Shown here piece after piece: positions 1 through 10,964 of a stretch of 64,000 bases of DNA (its first letter is position 1; each line of letters opens with the position of its first letter). The stretch comes from Diphasiastrum complanatum. Taxonomy: Eukaryota > Streptophyta > Lycopodiopsida > Lycopodiales > Lycopodiaceae. The stretch lies in the NCBI GenBank assembly GCA_029204225.1, contig CM055107.1:18647218-18711217 (forward strand), read 5' to 3'. The notes below the pieces were generated by a model. The model was not told where the DNA came from. It saw only the letters and a list, made by a program, of their open reading frames with translations, and ran no database searches. Both the position numbers and the translations under genes were made by a program.

Positions 1-1719
1 TCTCCCTCACTAAGTCTCTTGATAGAACCATTTGATCTACTCTCTTTATGAAGACATGTGACTCCACTTGCTGGAAAAATGACTTTCTTGGACTCATCAC
101 AAAATAATGTAGAAGAACCACCTCCTTCATTCATGCACCTAGCAACATCTTTTGACATATGATCAAAGAAATCATTAACAACAATCTTTTCCAAGGAAGA
201 ACCTTCACCTCCATTGATGAAGTTAGCTCTTTCCTTGCCTTTTGCATGCTTGCACTTGCCATGAAGAACCATTAAAACACCATCATTATCCTCAAGACTA
301 GCCAAGTTAGCACAAAGATGAACATCTCCAAGAAGCATATTAGATCTTGACCTAGATCTAGCATAAGGAAGCTTGTTAGACTTTGCATAAGATCCACCAA
401 TCTTATTGATGCTAAAAGGTAACTTTGGAAAGTTGAGACCAATCTCTTTTTCCATTCCATCCTTTTTGTTAGCCATAACAAACGCATCAAGCTTGAAAAG
501 TCTACCTTGTGTAGCAACCAAGATTTCTTCCTTTGTAATGAAACAAGCATCACCCCCAAACTTTACCATGTATCCTTTCTCTATCATTTGACCAACACTT
601 AACAAATTCTTTGAAAGTGAAGGAATGTAAAGAACACCATCAAGTTTTGCTTTCCTATTAGTAGAGAGACAAATAGGAATTGAACCAATACCTTCAATCA
701 CATACTCACCACCATTGGCCATGTGAATTGCTTTCTTGGCTCCATCATAAGTGACCAAAGAAGTAAAGAACTCCTTGTGACTAGTCATGTGTGAGCTAGC
801 TCCACTATCAATCCACCATGAATCTTTGTCACCTTCACTTGATATTGGACTTGAAGAACACGTCAAAAGAGAATCACCACCACCTAGACCCTCATCATTA
901 GTAGTAAAGTTGATTTGCTTGCTACCTTCATCTCTTTGCTTCTTCAAACATTCATTTGCAAAATGCCCTTTGATTCCACAATAAAAGCATTTCAATTCAG
1001 ACTTATCTTTCTTTTTGCCAAAAGAAGAAGTCTCACCTTGATCTTGCCCTTTAGACCACTTGCCTTTTCCTTTGCCCTTGAACTTGCCTTTGATGAACAT
1101 AGCATCCTCTTCATAATGAGATGTCGATGTAGATCCACCTCCTCTTGATTGAAGCCTATACTCCTCATTCACCAAGATCTCTTGAAAATCCACAATACTT
1201 GGCAAAGTCTTTTGAATAGCAAAACTTTGAACAAGATTAGCATGATCATCCAACAAGCCATTAAGTATAACTTGAACAAGTTCTACCTCCTTAATGCTTT
1301 CATCAATACATGCTAACTCATCATTGAATGCTTTAACTCTCAAAAAAAAAGCATGAGTACTCTCTTCCTCCTTTTGCAATCTTTGAAAGATTTGCCTCCT
1401 AAGAGTAAGCACTCGATGTAGACTTGGATTCATAAAGCTTCTTCAAAGCTTCCCAAGCCTCCAAAGATGATGTGCACTTACCAACTTCCTTGAGAAGTTC
1501 ATTGGTAACATTCATCTTGATCATGTGTAGAGCTTTCTTTGCTCTCTTGTCATACCTCACTTGATCTTGAGGTGCTTGAGGTCTCTCCTCCACACCTGCA
1601 ACAATCTCCATCAACTCATTCATCTCCAATAAGGACTCCATCCTCACCTTCCAAGTATAATAGTTGATTGAGGTAAGCCTATCATTGCTCTCCAGCATAA
1701 ATCCACCACTTGTAGCCAT
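1..1719 (-). pseudogene. Copia A gag-protease, nearly open
   Basis: Encodes the capsid-like gag, then the aspartic protease and the stretch before integrase. The start at 1719 (MATSGG) aligns with the gag start of Copia B. The first 106 codons end in TAG at about 1399. A single-base deletion near 1414, inside the motif that reads TSR-LTLR in B, accounts for this, and from there I find no stop down to base 1. The CCHC zinc knuckle (C-X2-C-X4-H-X4-C) is at 948-989. The protease active site DSGA is at 798-809, preceded by WWI. The region after it (SLSKNLLSVGQMI) is typical of the linker before integrase. Only one visible lesion makes this the best preserved coding region in the window. It is partial at the left edge. 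Confidence 0.85.
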
Positions 1720-2309
1720 GTTGAAGTGACCTGATCTTCTCTTTCAACCTATTCCAATGCACAAAGAACTCTCTTGAATGTCAAAAAATGAACTCAAGAA
1801 GAAATCACAAAGATATGAAACCTCTCAAATACCTTCTAGCATTTCTAACTAGAAAATCAACACATAGAATAGTGAAATCTTGATCAACCTATGATCTATC
1901 CTCAATCTAATGATTCTTCCCACTTCCTAAGATTGAAACACACTCAAATGAAGTTCAGTAACATCACAAACTAGAGATCCAATCAAAATTAGGGTTTTGA
2001 CAAAATCACAAAAAATTGAATATCTCAAATTCTACATGCAATTTCTAGAAACTTGGTATATCTTCTTGTAGACTCCAATGAGACCTTCCTAATGCACCAA
2101 AAATCATCTAATTTCAGTAATCCAAGTGTGAAATCTGAATTGATCAAGTATATAACCCTATATTGAGTTTTGACCTACAAAAGATCAATTCTACACATGC
2201 AAAAATGCTGATTTTTGAGTAGAGATCAATCAAGCATGCTCTAGCATTTGTAACTCCTCCAAAATCCTTGCTAAAGATGGCTGATCCTTTCATAACCTGA
2301 AACACAATA

Positions 2310-2321
2310 GCTCTGATACCA
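2310..2321 (-). promoter_or_regulatory. Primer-binding site of Copia A
   Basis: The minus strand reads TGGTATCAGAGC directly next to the LTR end. This matches the 3' end of initiator methionine tRNA, the usual minus-strand primer of plant Copia elements. Confidence 0.85.
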
Positions 2322-3848
2322 TGTGAAGGATTTCAGATCATTCAAGATCCAATCCAAGTCCCAAATCTTTGGTTACAATAAGGAGCAAACCAACAATCCC
2401 GCCAATGTAGAAAAATCAGCATCTACGTACAAAATGAGATGCAAAATCTAAGAGATATTGATCAAACATGAACCAAAACATAAAATATGTTTGCTTTCTG
2501 TACAACTACAGTACCCTACTATATTTCACACGTGTGGAACCGAAAATAGCAATAAATGATCATTCTACACACAAGATTGCAAGATAACACCAAGATAGTG
2601 CACCAATGAGTAGTAGAACCCAAAGAGAACCATGTCTAATGATGAAATGAGAGAGAAGAGAGAAGATGTGTCTCTCCACGAGTTACATCCTTTTATAGAG
2701 TTTTCAAACCCTATTTGGCCACTTGGCTTTCCCTCCAAAATGTAAACCCTACTATTTTTGGGTCTAGATTCAATGTACCCAAAGTTCAAATTTGAATCTC
2801 TCTCAAAATTGACTACCAAATTTCCCACACTTTCCAAAAGTGTTTATTGAATGTATTTTGAACTAATATAACTTCAAAAAGTTTATCTCTAAGTCTAAAA
2901 TGAGTTTTGGCCTCTTATTGACAATTTACCAATATGTGACTAAACTAGACTAAACTAGTTGAAATCTCTCACATGAAATCTCAAAATTCCATACAATCAC
3001 TATTCAGACTTGAAAACTTCAATTCTTAACTCTTTGATCTACAAACTTCTCAAACAATGATAAAAAAATCTGGAAAACACGTGTGGGAAAAGTACAAAGA
3101 AAATTAATGCATGAGAGAAACCTGCTCCTTGAGTTAGAGAGAGAATGACAATTGAAGCTTTAGTAAAAATCCAAATTGACAAGAGAATAGCTTCAATGCG
3201 TGATTCATCATCCAAAATTTGTTCGAGATCCCACATACATATATAGGGGATGGTAGTAGATCAAGGTGGCACTAGCCTCCAATCACATTTTCCCACTTCT
3301 AAGAGTAGTATCTACCTAAAATATGACACCTATCAGTTTGCATGTAGAGAAATGCAACTACATCTACGAACTTTCTACATATGTCACTTTCTAGAATACA
3401 AATGTACAAATGTTCATGCATGTGCCAATACAAGTCTTAGTTTGCTTTGCATGTCACTTGTGGCAAACTAAACTTTATGCATGTGTAGTGGCTCGAGTTT
3501 CTACTAGGCCAAATTTGGCTTTTCATGTCTAACAACTATGTGCATGTGTTGACAAATTCCCTGCAACTGAGAATCTATTTGATGTCTTTTGTTTTTCTTT
3601 ACTTCTGCTTATAAGTTATGCTGGTGTTCTGCCTATCAGCGGAGAGTGTGGGCATTTAGGAAGTTTATCTTTCTTGTTTTAGAGCCCATATCAGACATGA
3701 GGGAACTGATAATGATATAGAATATTTTCTTGCTTGTCAGAGGACACCAAGATAGGTCTCTCTTGAACTAAAGTCACATGCTCATCTAGCAAACATGCAA
3801 GTCATGCATTCAACCAAGAAATCAGCATGAAAAATGGTTGCAATGCCA
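2322..3848 (-). repeat. 5' LTR of Copia A
   Basis: The inner edge is fixed by the primer-binding site. The outer edge at 3848 is inferred from where similarity to the LTR of Copia B stops, and it gives TG..CA ends on the minus strand. A TATA-like run lies at about 3238-3244. The half 3050-3848 is matched, inverted, by 11903-12480. The half 2322-2990 is matched in the same plus-strand orientation by 15662-16300 and 57558-58200. About 1.5 kb, so the B copy (756 bp) has lost the inner part. Confidence 0.65.
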
Positions 3849-3962
3849 TGAAATCCTACTCTACTAATGCAAAACGAGTTTGAACAAATCCTTACAACTA
3901 AAACTAAGCTACACCTGCATTAATCCACAATACAAGAAACAAGAAACTAATCTAACAGCATG

Positions 3963-4560
3963 CAGGTAGCTCGAATATCTCTACTTTAAATTTTGACTCC
4001 TTGAATTCTCTGACTTTTGTTGGCTTGGTACAAGGCTTCCATGTTCATGTGACATAGCCTTTTGTGCCACAATATATCTATTGATTCTTGACTTTGATTT
4101 GCTTGTTCGATTCTTGTTCAAATGTTTAGGTGATATAAATTTCCTTCTCTGTTACCTTTAGCAACCAAGTTATCAGAATATTCCTCGTACAATTTACAAG
4201 AGTTCTTTGTAAAGCTTACTGACATGCCTGTATCAACTATCTTAGCTACGGATAAAAGATCTTTGTCAAGAGTAGGGACATAGGGAACTTCCTCCAGTTT
4301 CTCATCTCCCTGATTCGTGTCTAGCCGTAATACAACAGTTCCATCAGCCACGTTCTTAGAACCGTCTCCAAGTATAATGAATCTCGAAAAGTTCGTCTTC
4401 TTGTACTCAGATAATATTTGTTTCGAGGAAACAAAATGTGAGGTGGCTCCCAAATCAAGTACTACTTCTCAAGTTTTAGAATTAGATGAACGTCATAGAT
4501 CAGCACTAACATAAGCTACTGAGTTCCTTGTTGCCCTGCCTTATGCTGCTCTGGAGCGTT
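3963..4560 (-). pseudogene. Copia E protease and pre-integrase fragment
   Basis: The longest open part (4453-4118) carries GATSHFVSSKQILSEY and ends with YHLNI, the region just before integrase in this family. The protease active site at 4445-4456 reads DLGA instead of DSGA, a change shared with Copia D but not with K or G. Upstream the frame towards gag holds at least one stop. Downstream the HHCC region (HKRLCHMN type) continues to the break at about 3963. Confidence 0.75.
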
Positions 4561-4595
4561 CTGCTTTGTATTTGACATAGTTTGAATCTGAAAGT

Positions 4596-5111
4596 TCACT
4601 TCGATTCTGCTCCTTTTTGTTTCTGGGATTCTTGATAACAGTCTACTGTTGCATGACCCCAGTTATGACAATAAATGCAGTCAATTTTTGGATTTAACCA
4701 ACACTTTTCTTTTGTGTGACCTGATCTATTGCATATGTTGTAGATCTTCTTATCACCAGAATTCTTTTGTTGTTTTCCATATTGTTGTTCATTAGTCTTA
4801 GACCCATTCTTCTTAGATGACCTCCTCTTAAACTTAGACTTGTTTCCATTCAAAATTGATGTAAAATCTAGCATTATATTGTCATGCACTGAAGACGCAC
4901 TAATTGTTATAGCTTTGTCATTTTTTAAACTCCATTCCCGAAGTTCTTTGCCAGGAGTAGCTAGTGGCTTCTTTTCTATTGGTTCTAGCCATTGCCATAG
5001 ACCTTCGCCCTTCAACAAAAGTGAAGTCTTTAATTTCCAAATCAAGTAATTTGACCCTTCTGGGTCCAAGATCATAGTTATCTTAGCCTGAATATTGATA
5101 ATCGACGACAT
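4596..5111 (-). pseudogene. Copia E gag, internally deleted
   Basis: 171 codons from MSSIINIQ. The N-terminal gag domain (NYLIWKLKTSLLL, GLWQWL, KELREW) is joined by a deletion to the basic linker (KSKFKRRSSKKN) and two zinc knuckles. The first knuckle has lost a cysteine compared with CNRC-RRSGH-TEEKC in D and K. The second (CIYCHNWGHATVDC) is intact. A full gag of this kind would be roughly twice this length, so the middle of the capsid domain is missing. Confidence 0.75.
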
Positions 5112-5184
5112 CTTCTAATTTTCTGAGTAACTCTAGATAGTGGCTTGCTCATGGATGTATGAAGAATCTTATGAAGGGTGCGAA

Positions 5185-5292
5185 GATACCACTGTATCAA
5201 CTCTGATTCATTATGATATTACTGTATCAGCTTTGAACCTGTATACTCTGATACCACTATATCAGATTTAATTCTGTAAGCTCTAAATACCA
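5185..5292 (-). promoter_or_regulatory. Tandem primer-binding-site array of Copia E
   Basis: The minus strand shows four modules starting at 5292, 5256, 5221 and 5191 that begin TGGTAT or a close variant (TGGTATTTAGAGC, TGGTATCAGAG, TAATATCATAA, TGGTATC). The spacing is 36, 35 and 30 bases. The same array stands in Copia D at 17074-17180, so it is a family feature. Confidence 0.65.
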
Positions 5293-5293
5293 G

Positions 5294-6255
5294 TGTAAGA
5301 AAAATAGTTATTATTTTTCCACAGAGAACACGATGAAAGTTTGAATAAATCAAACTCATATCAGTGTCTTCAATCCGGTCTGTATCTGATCTATGTACTA
5401 ATAGAACAATATTAGCTCTGATTGAATATGCGTGCAAAAATTATGTGGAAGTGAGAGACAACTTAAGACAATTTAGACAATAACAAACTATTGATCAAAA
5501 AATGAATTTTATAACTCTGAATTTGATTTATCAATATACATCTCTTGCTGCCTATCTCGCTATTGTGTCTCTGATTGAGTGAGTGAGTTAGAACGAGTAG
5601 TGCACATGTATTTATATTGCTACTAGACAGGTCTTTTGGCTTTTTATTTACAAGTCTTTTGGCCTTTTAATGCTATAACAGTAGATATCTAATCATTTAC
5701 AATGGTTGATATTCAAATAGACACTCTGTTTCCAAGGTCAACTACATTTTGTTTGCAAATTATTCACAACAGTTTATCTCTTCATTTTAGCTTCTTGTTT
5801 CGCAAATTATTCATGACACTTGTCTCTTCGCGACATTTTTGTCTTTCACGAATTGTTTGTGATAGATGACAATTCTTTGAGCTTGAAGGATAAATCTAGA
5901 ATATTTTGTGAACTGTTCGTGACAGTTTTGCAACAGATGAGCTTGAAGAACAATCCAAAAAATTTCTCAAATTGTTTACGACAATTTTGTGACATCCGAG
6001 ATTTGAACAAGAAACAGAATATTTTACGAAAAGATTATGTTTGCGAATCTTTCCAGCTTCAACAAGAAAGCCACGAGCTTTTATGGCTAACTGTTTTGCG
6101 AATCTTTTGAGTTGACTGCAAGACAAAGTTCACGAATCCTTTGAGGTTGATCATGAATAAAAATGTTTCGAGTTCAGGTTCGTTTCTTGTCCTTTGTCAA
6201 ATAAACTGCGCGCTTTGTTAGTAGAATCAAGATTTGTCTGATCAGTTGTTCTACA
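5294..6255 (-). repeat. D-family LTR L1 (962 bp)
   Basis: The ends on the minus strand are TGTAGAAC and TTTCTTACA (TG..CA). A TATAAATA box is at 5609-5616. The upstream half (about 5760-6160) is full of decayed TTCGCGAA-type palindromes. Related copies are at 16667, 43600, 44565, 58358 and 59797. It is flanked outside by (GA)n at 6256. Confidence 0.8.
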
Positions 6256-6460
6256 AGAGAGAGAGAGAATTCATTGTTATAATCTTATAGAAATTATTAC
6301 ATTTGTGAAAATAAGATATTAATTGCATGATGAGAGAGAGAGAGTGTGTGTGCGTGTGTGCATGTGTGTGTGTTTTACATTTTGCATTGATTTAGGATTT
6401 AGGGTAGTAGATGAATAGATAGTGTTTGATGGTAATTGAATGTTAGATTTGTAATTTTAG

Positions 6461-6501
<41 letters not shown>

Positions 6502-6720
6502 GTGCATTTTGCATTGATTTACAATTTAGGGCAATATATGAATAGATAGTGTTACTAGAATTAAGATTTAATAGAATGAGAGAGAGAGAGAGACAGAGAG
6601 ATAGAGAGAGAGAGAGAGAAGTAGATTAGTATAATTCAATAGAAATTATTAGAGAGAGAGAGAGATTTGCATTTTGACATGTGTGTGTTATATCATATTA
6701 TTGATATAAGATTTTATTCT
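6256..6720 (-). repeat. Composite microsatellite repeat, inverted orientation
   Basis: Alternating (GA)n, (GT)n and a core of about 85 bp containing ATGAATAGATAGTGTTTGA on the plus strand. At least three core copies are present. It is the inverted form of the arrays at 16330, 42121, 43215 and 45455. No gene. Confidence 0.75.
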
Positions 6721-7449
6721 CTGAATCTATCAACCCTAAATTCTTTAATCTTTATATAATGTATTCACAAGCACATAACATATTGCTTGCAATAATGGTT
6801 CAATTGTGTAATAGAGTGTTGTTTTGAATTGCTTGTGTATGTGACAAAGATAATATAAAAAAAAGGAAAGAGAGCAAGCATTGAAAGACCGAACAAAAGC
6901 TTGCACTTAAGCTTCGAGCTTACCGGTGAGTTTGTGTTGTTTCAATTTTTTGATTATTTGAATATGTTATCTAACATAGTAAAAAAGTCAAATGTAATTC
7001 ATCACTTTCATCTTGTTCATAGCAATGTCATACTTTTATAATTTATTTTTAATCACATACAATAGAAATTAGTTAATCTAAAAGACTCAAATGTAGGTAA
7101 TTAAAATTCTCAATCCTAGGAAGGTGTGTAGGGCCCTTACTTTTTTTTCATTACTTTTCTCTCTAGGTCTAATTATAATTGTAGATTTATGATCGTGTCT
7201 CTTTGAGAATGTGATCTACCCTCATATTCAACCTCCTCTTCTTCTAGTGCTATCTCATCCAAACATGAGGGCCTCAAACCTCAATATGGCCTTGTACAAT
7301 CATAGGAATCTCATCATTTGCAGTTGTATTTTCATCTCTCATCATTTCCATGTCATTTGGAGCTTGGATGAGTGGTTCAAGTTGCCGCATGAATGGAAAA
7401 AAGTAGACATTTGTAGATGTAGTACGTAACATTTGTACAGCATACTATT
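6721..7449 (-). other. Unknown block R, copy 1
   Basis: Nearly the reverse complement of 42510-43200. On the minus strand a short frame (from about 7385 to 7280) reads LEPLIQAPNDMEMM.. and stops after HIEV. The same frame exists in the other copy, with four amino acid changes in some 40. A second acidic stretch (EEVEYE) follows in another frame. It looks like the C-terminus of a transposon or host protein that I do not recognise. The last 67 bases (7382-7449) match 49492-49558 inside the P2 unit instead. Confidence 0.4.
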
Positions 7450-7451
7450 CT

Positions 7452-9998
7452 GTACAACGCTAGCCAGAATGCAGTATTCACAGGTGTTAGAATCAAGGAT
7501 GCAATATGTCTGAAGTCCTGTGATGCATACAACAAAGGCAAGATGTCACATATACCTTTTACCAGGGACTCATTCAGGACCAAAGAACTCCTGGAGTTAG
7601 TTCACTCAGACATCTGTGGACCCTTTTACGTAGTCTCTTTGATAGGTTCAAAATATTCTATCACCTTCATTGATGACTTCAGCAAGTTTTCAGTTGTGTA
7701 CTTCATTCATAATAAGTCAGAAGCACTGGACAAATTTATAGAGTTTGTAAATTGGGCTAAGAAGTGGACTTCGAAGAAAGTCAAACAACTAAGGACAAAT
7801 AGAGGTGGAGAGTATGACTCCAAACGGTTTGTAGAGTTTTGTACCAGCCGAGGCATCCTTCATTTGAAGAGAACAACATATACACCACAACATAATGGAC
7901 TTGCAAAGAGGAAAAATTGAACTCTCATGGAGGCTGTGAGATGCATGTTGGCCTATTCAAAGGCATCAAAATGGCTAATGGGCTGAGGCAGTAGCTACAG
8001 CCAATTACCTGCAAAAGAAGATAGGGAAATCTGACATTCCCTATACTACTCCACATGAAGTATGGTGGGGCAACAAGCCAAGTCTGGCTCATGTTCGCAT
8101 CTTTGGGTGTGTAGCAATTGCACACATACCAAATTAGAAAAGAAAGAAGTTAGATAAAAAAGTGGATCAGGGTTTCCTTGTAGGCTATGATGTACATTCC
8201 TCATATTATAGGGCTTACATGCCTAACACCAGGGAAATCAAAACTGTAAGAGATGTGAAATTTGATGAAGCAAGATCAATGGCTGACGGAGATCCAGTTG
8301 GTTATGATATTCTTAGAAAGAAGTACTATAATCTTCCCACATAGACAGAGGGAGTAGACCATGAACATCTAGATCAGGATGTTCATGTACCAAATAAATT
8401 GAGTTACAGTTCAGACGATGAACAAATCATGGAGCAGCCTGTACCTAAATCGCCTGCAACACACAATGGTTTTGTAGACATCCGGAAGGACAAAGGCAAA
8501 ACAATTGTGGCACCAGCACAATTTCCAAGAAGGTCTGGAAGAGAAGGAAAACCACTTGTCATAAATGGAACAGACAGCTAAGCTTCTACAACAGAAGAGT
8601 TTTGTGGATTCGGTGGTGAACCACAAATTTATGAGAAAACTATTGACATTCTAGACAAGGAAAAGTGGATAAAAGCCATGGAAAAACAAATAAACTCCAT
8701 GGAGCAGAACATGGTGTGGACACTTGAACCCATATCAAACAACATGAAGCATGTCAAATGCAAATGGATCTACAAATACAAGTATGGACCAGACAACAAG
8801 GTGTCAAGATACAAAGCTAGGCTAGTTGCAAAGAGTTTGTCACATAAATATGGTGTTGATTACACTGAAACCTTTTCTCCTATTGTCAAACATACATCTA
8901 TACATCTACTGAATTGCATATGCAGTAGCCTACAGTTTGACGATCCACATTGTAGATGAGAAGACAACTTTCTCGCATGGGGATTTTAAAGAAGAGTTGT
9001 ATATGGATCAACCACCATGATGTAAATCATTTGCTGATTATGCCTGCAGGATTCATAAAAGCATCTATGGACTAAAACAGTGGCAACAATGGTACAAGAA
9101 GAAGGATCGTGCTCTCAGATCCTTAGGTTTCCAACCCCTAATGGCTGATTATAATGTCTATATGAAAGTCATAGATGGAGAAATCATCATCATCGGTGGC
9201 TATGTAGATGACACAATGATCCTATCAAGAAGCGATAAGCTGATTGCACAAGTGAAGGACGATATTTCCAAGCACTTTGAAATATCAGACCTAGGAGAAG
9301 CAAAATGCTACATAGGATTACAAATTCACAGAGATTTTGAGAGTGGTAGACTGTATCTATAGCAATCAAGATACCGACATTCAGAAAATTATTGACAATT
9401 TCCAAATGACACTGTTGTAAAGGAATAAATACTCCAATGGTTCGTGGTACAATTTTGACCCCAACCAAGACTTTCCCAAAAACCAAGATGAACAGAAGCA
9501 ATACTCAATAAGCCTTACAGAAGGTTGATTGGTTCTTTGCTTGGCTTGGCAGATAATACGTCAGACATTGCCTACGCAATGTCCATACTGGGCCAATCTA
9601 ATATTAATCTAGGACCTGTACAATGGAAAATTACCAAGAGAATCCTACAGTGTCTAAATCATACAAAGGACTACGGCTTTTGCTATTTTCGGGACACAAG
9701 ATTTCAGGTGAAGTCCTATAGTAATGCGAGCTGGGCATCCATGAAAGATGACTGCAAAAGTGTTTCAGGAGGATGTACCGTAATAGCAGATGCAACTATT
9801 CTTTGGGCTAGTAAGAAGCAGACCATAATTGCCCAATCATCCTGTGAGGCAGAATACGTTGTTGCGGCCAAGATGGCTAATGAGCTGACCTGGCTCAAAC
9901 AAGTCCTAGATGGGATCGGAGAAAACAACCGCTGATTCTCTACATGGATAATACATCCGCTATACATATGACAAAAGATCATGTGTTTCATTCCAGAA
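7452..9998 (+). pseudogene. Copia F pol (integrase, RT, RNase H)
   Basis: Gag, protease and LTR are missing. The sequence starts inside pre-integrase. Integrase (7452-8110): the zinc domain has CDAY where CxxC is expected. First catalytic Asp is present (VHSDICGP), the second is Asn (RTNRGGEY) and the Glu is Lys (NGLAKRKN), followed by a TGA. A one-base insertion follows in the motif that should read WAEAVA. Integrase C-terminal linker 8162-8580. RT (8640-9400) keeps YVDD at 9201-9212 but has a frameshift near 8912. RNase H (9525-9998) keeps SSCEAEYV and DNTSAIHM in shifted frames. Most lesions are shared with Copia H and I, so F descends from the same dead copy. Confidence 0.85.
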
Positions 9999-10964
9999 CG
10001 AGTTCGATATGATAGATCTAGGAGAAACTCATGTTTGCCTTGGGATACAAATATTCAAAGATCAGCTGCCATCAACAACAATATGCTAGAAGCCATTAGG
10101 AATTGGTAGAAGTTACCATCATATCAGTGCATGTTGATCTGGTAAAGAACAATCAAAACATGAAATGTCGGGTCCATTGGGGTGCGCTAGCTGCTTTACT
10201 GGTTACATGGATATTGTAATCACTATGGCCAATATGTTGGCTTTCACAAGGGCCAATAACAAGTAGAAGCGACCCTCTAAAACATACCCAACAAATTTTC
10301 AGTTGATCCAAATTTGAAATTTTCTAAGGACTATCAACGAAAAAGTTTATTTATCATTGAGTTATTGGCTCATTGATGTATGCCATGATATGGGTATGCC
10401 ATTACTTGAATGTTTATTATTAAGAATTGTGGTTTGGGTATACATAGTTAAGAATCCCATAATGAAATCCCAAAGTAAGAAAATCTTGAAGTCAATTTTT
10501 TTTGTTTGACCTGATTTGCCTAGCACGCCGACATGCCATCTTTGGGGAGCTGCAAAACTTCATGTTTTACTTAGCACACTAGCTTGCTATTTCACTAAGC
10601 ACGTCGGTGTGCTATGTTTAGAGGCTGCAAAAAATATTCTAAACTAATATCTTTCCTCAAAATTTTGTTCTCAAATGTGTCAAATACCTTTTATATTTTA
10701 TAATTTTGAGTTTTTCAACCTATCAAACTTGTAATGTATGCACAAAAATAAGATTTAATCTCTTAAAAGTGGATATTGCTCATGACAATGATGATTTGAT
10801 ATCTACACAAGTTTGTTACTTGCATTATCACATAGACTATACAATTTGTTTTACATGAGAAAGTTTGATGGGTGTGAATTATTCACATGAGATAGTGGCT
10901 CATGCTATGGTGTTCAAGCCTTTTGTGGTATTGGAAAATGAAAAGCTAGTGAGCACAATACCAT
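9999..10964 (+). repeat. Chimeric 3' tail shared by F, H, I and 41232-42028
   Basis: RNase H breaks off at HSRT and is joined to a second RT fragment (FDMIDLGE..CLGIQIFKD), then to about 750 bp of AT-rich non-coding DNA with repeated AGCACGT/CTAGC-like words. The same chimera follows RNase H in H (33960-34949) and I (55065-56133), and alone at 41232-42028. It may hold the old 3' LTR, but no 5' partner is visible. Confidence 0.6.

Larger units (their letters stand above)
1..3848 (-). mobile_element. Copia retrotransposon A (partial, left edge)
   Basis: Read on the minus strand the order is LTR, primer-binding site, leader, gag, protease, then the window edge, which is the order of a Ty1/Copia element. 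Integrase, reverse transcriptase and the 3' LTR lie outside, so LTR-LTR age and target-site duplication cannot be read. Its LTR is the inverted partner of the 5' LTR of Copia B (11903-12658). The two gag proteins are related (both contain WKVRMES near the N-terminus) but well diverged, so A and B are relatives and not recent copies. Confidence 0.85.
3963..6255 (-). mobile_element. Copia retrotransposon E (truncated)
   Basis: Minus-strand order: LTR (6255 to 5294), primer-binding-site array, gag (5111 to 4596), protease and pre-integrase, then loss of similarity to its relatives at about 3963. The rest of pol and the 3' LTR are absent. It belongs to the same family as D (16667-20748), K (39600-41228) and G (60738-64000). 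The LTR abuts a composite (GA)n microsatellite at 6256, as other members of the family do. Confidence 0.8.

Noticed and set aside
3250-3471. 73-codon frame in the LTR of Copia A (also inverted at 12112-12309)
   Set aside because: It lies within LTR sequence; the two copies differ by indels and it has no protein signature.
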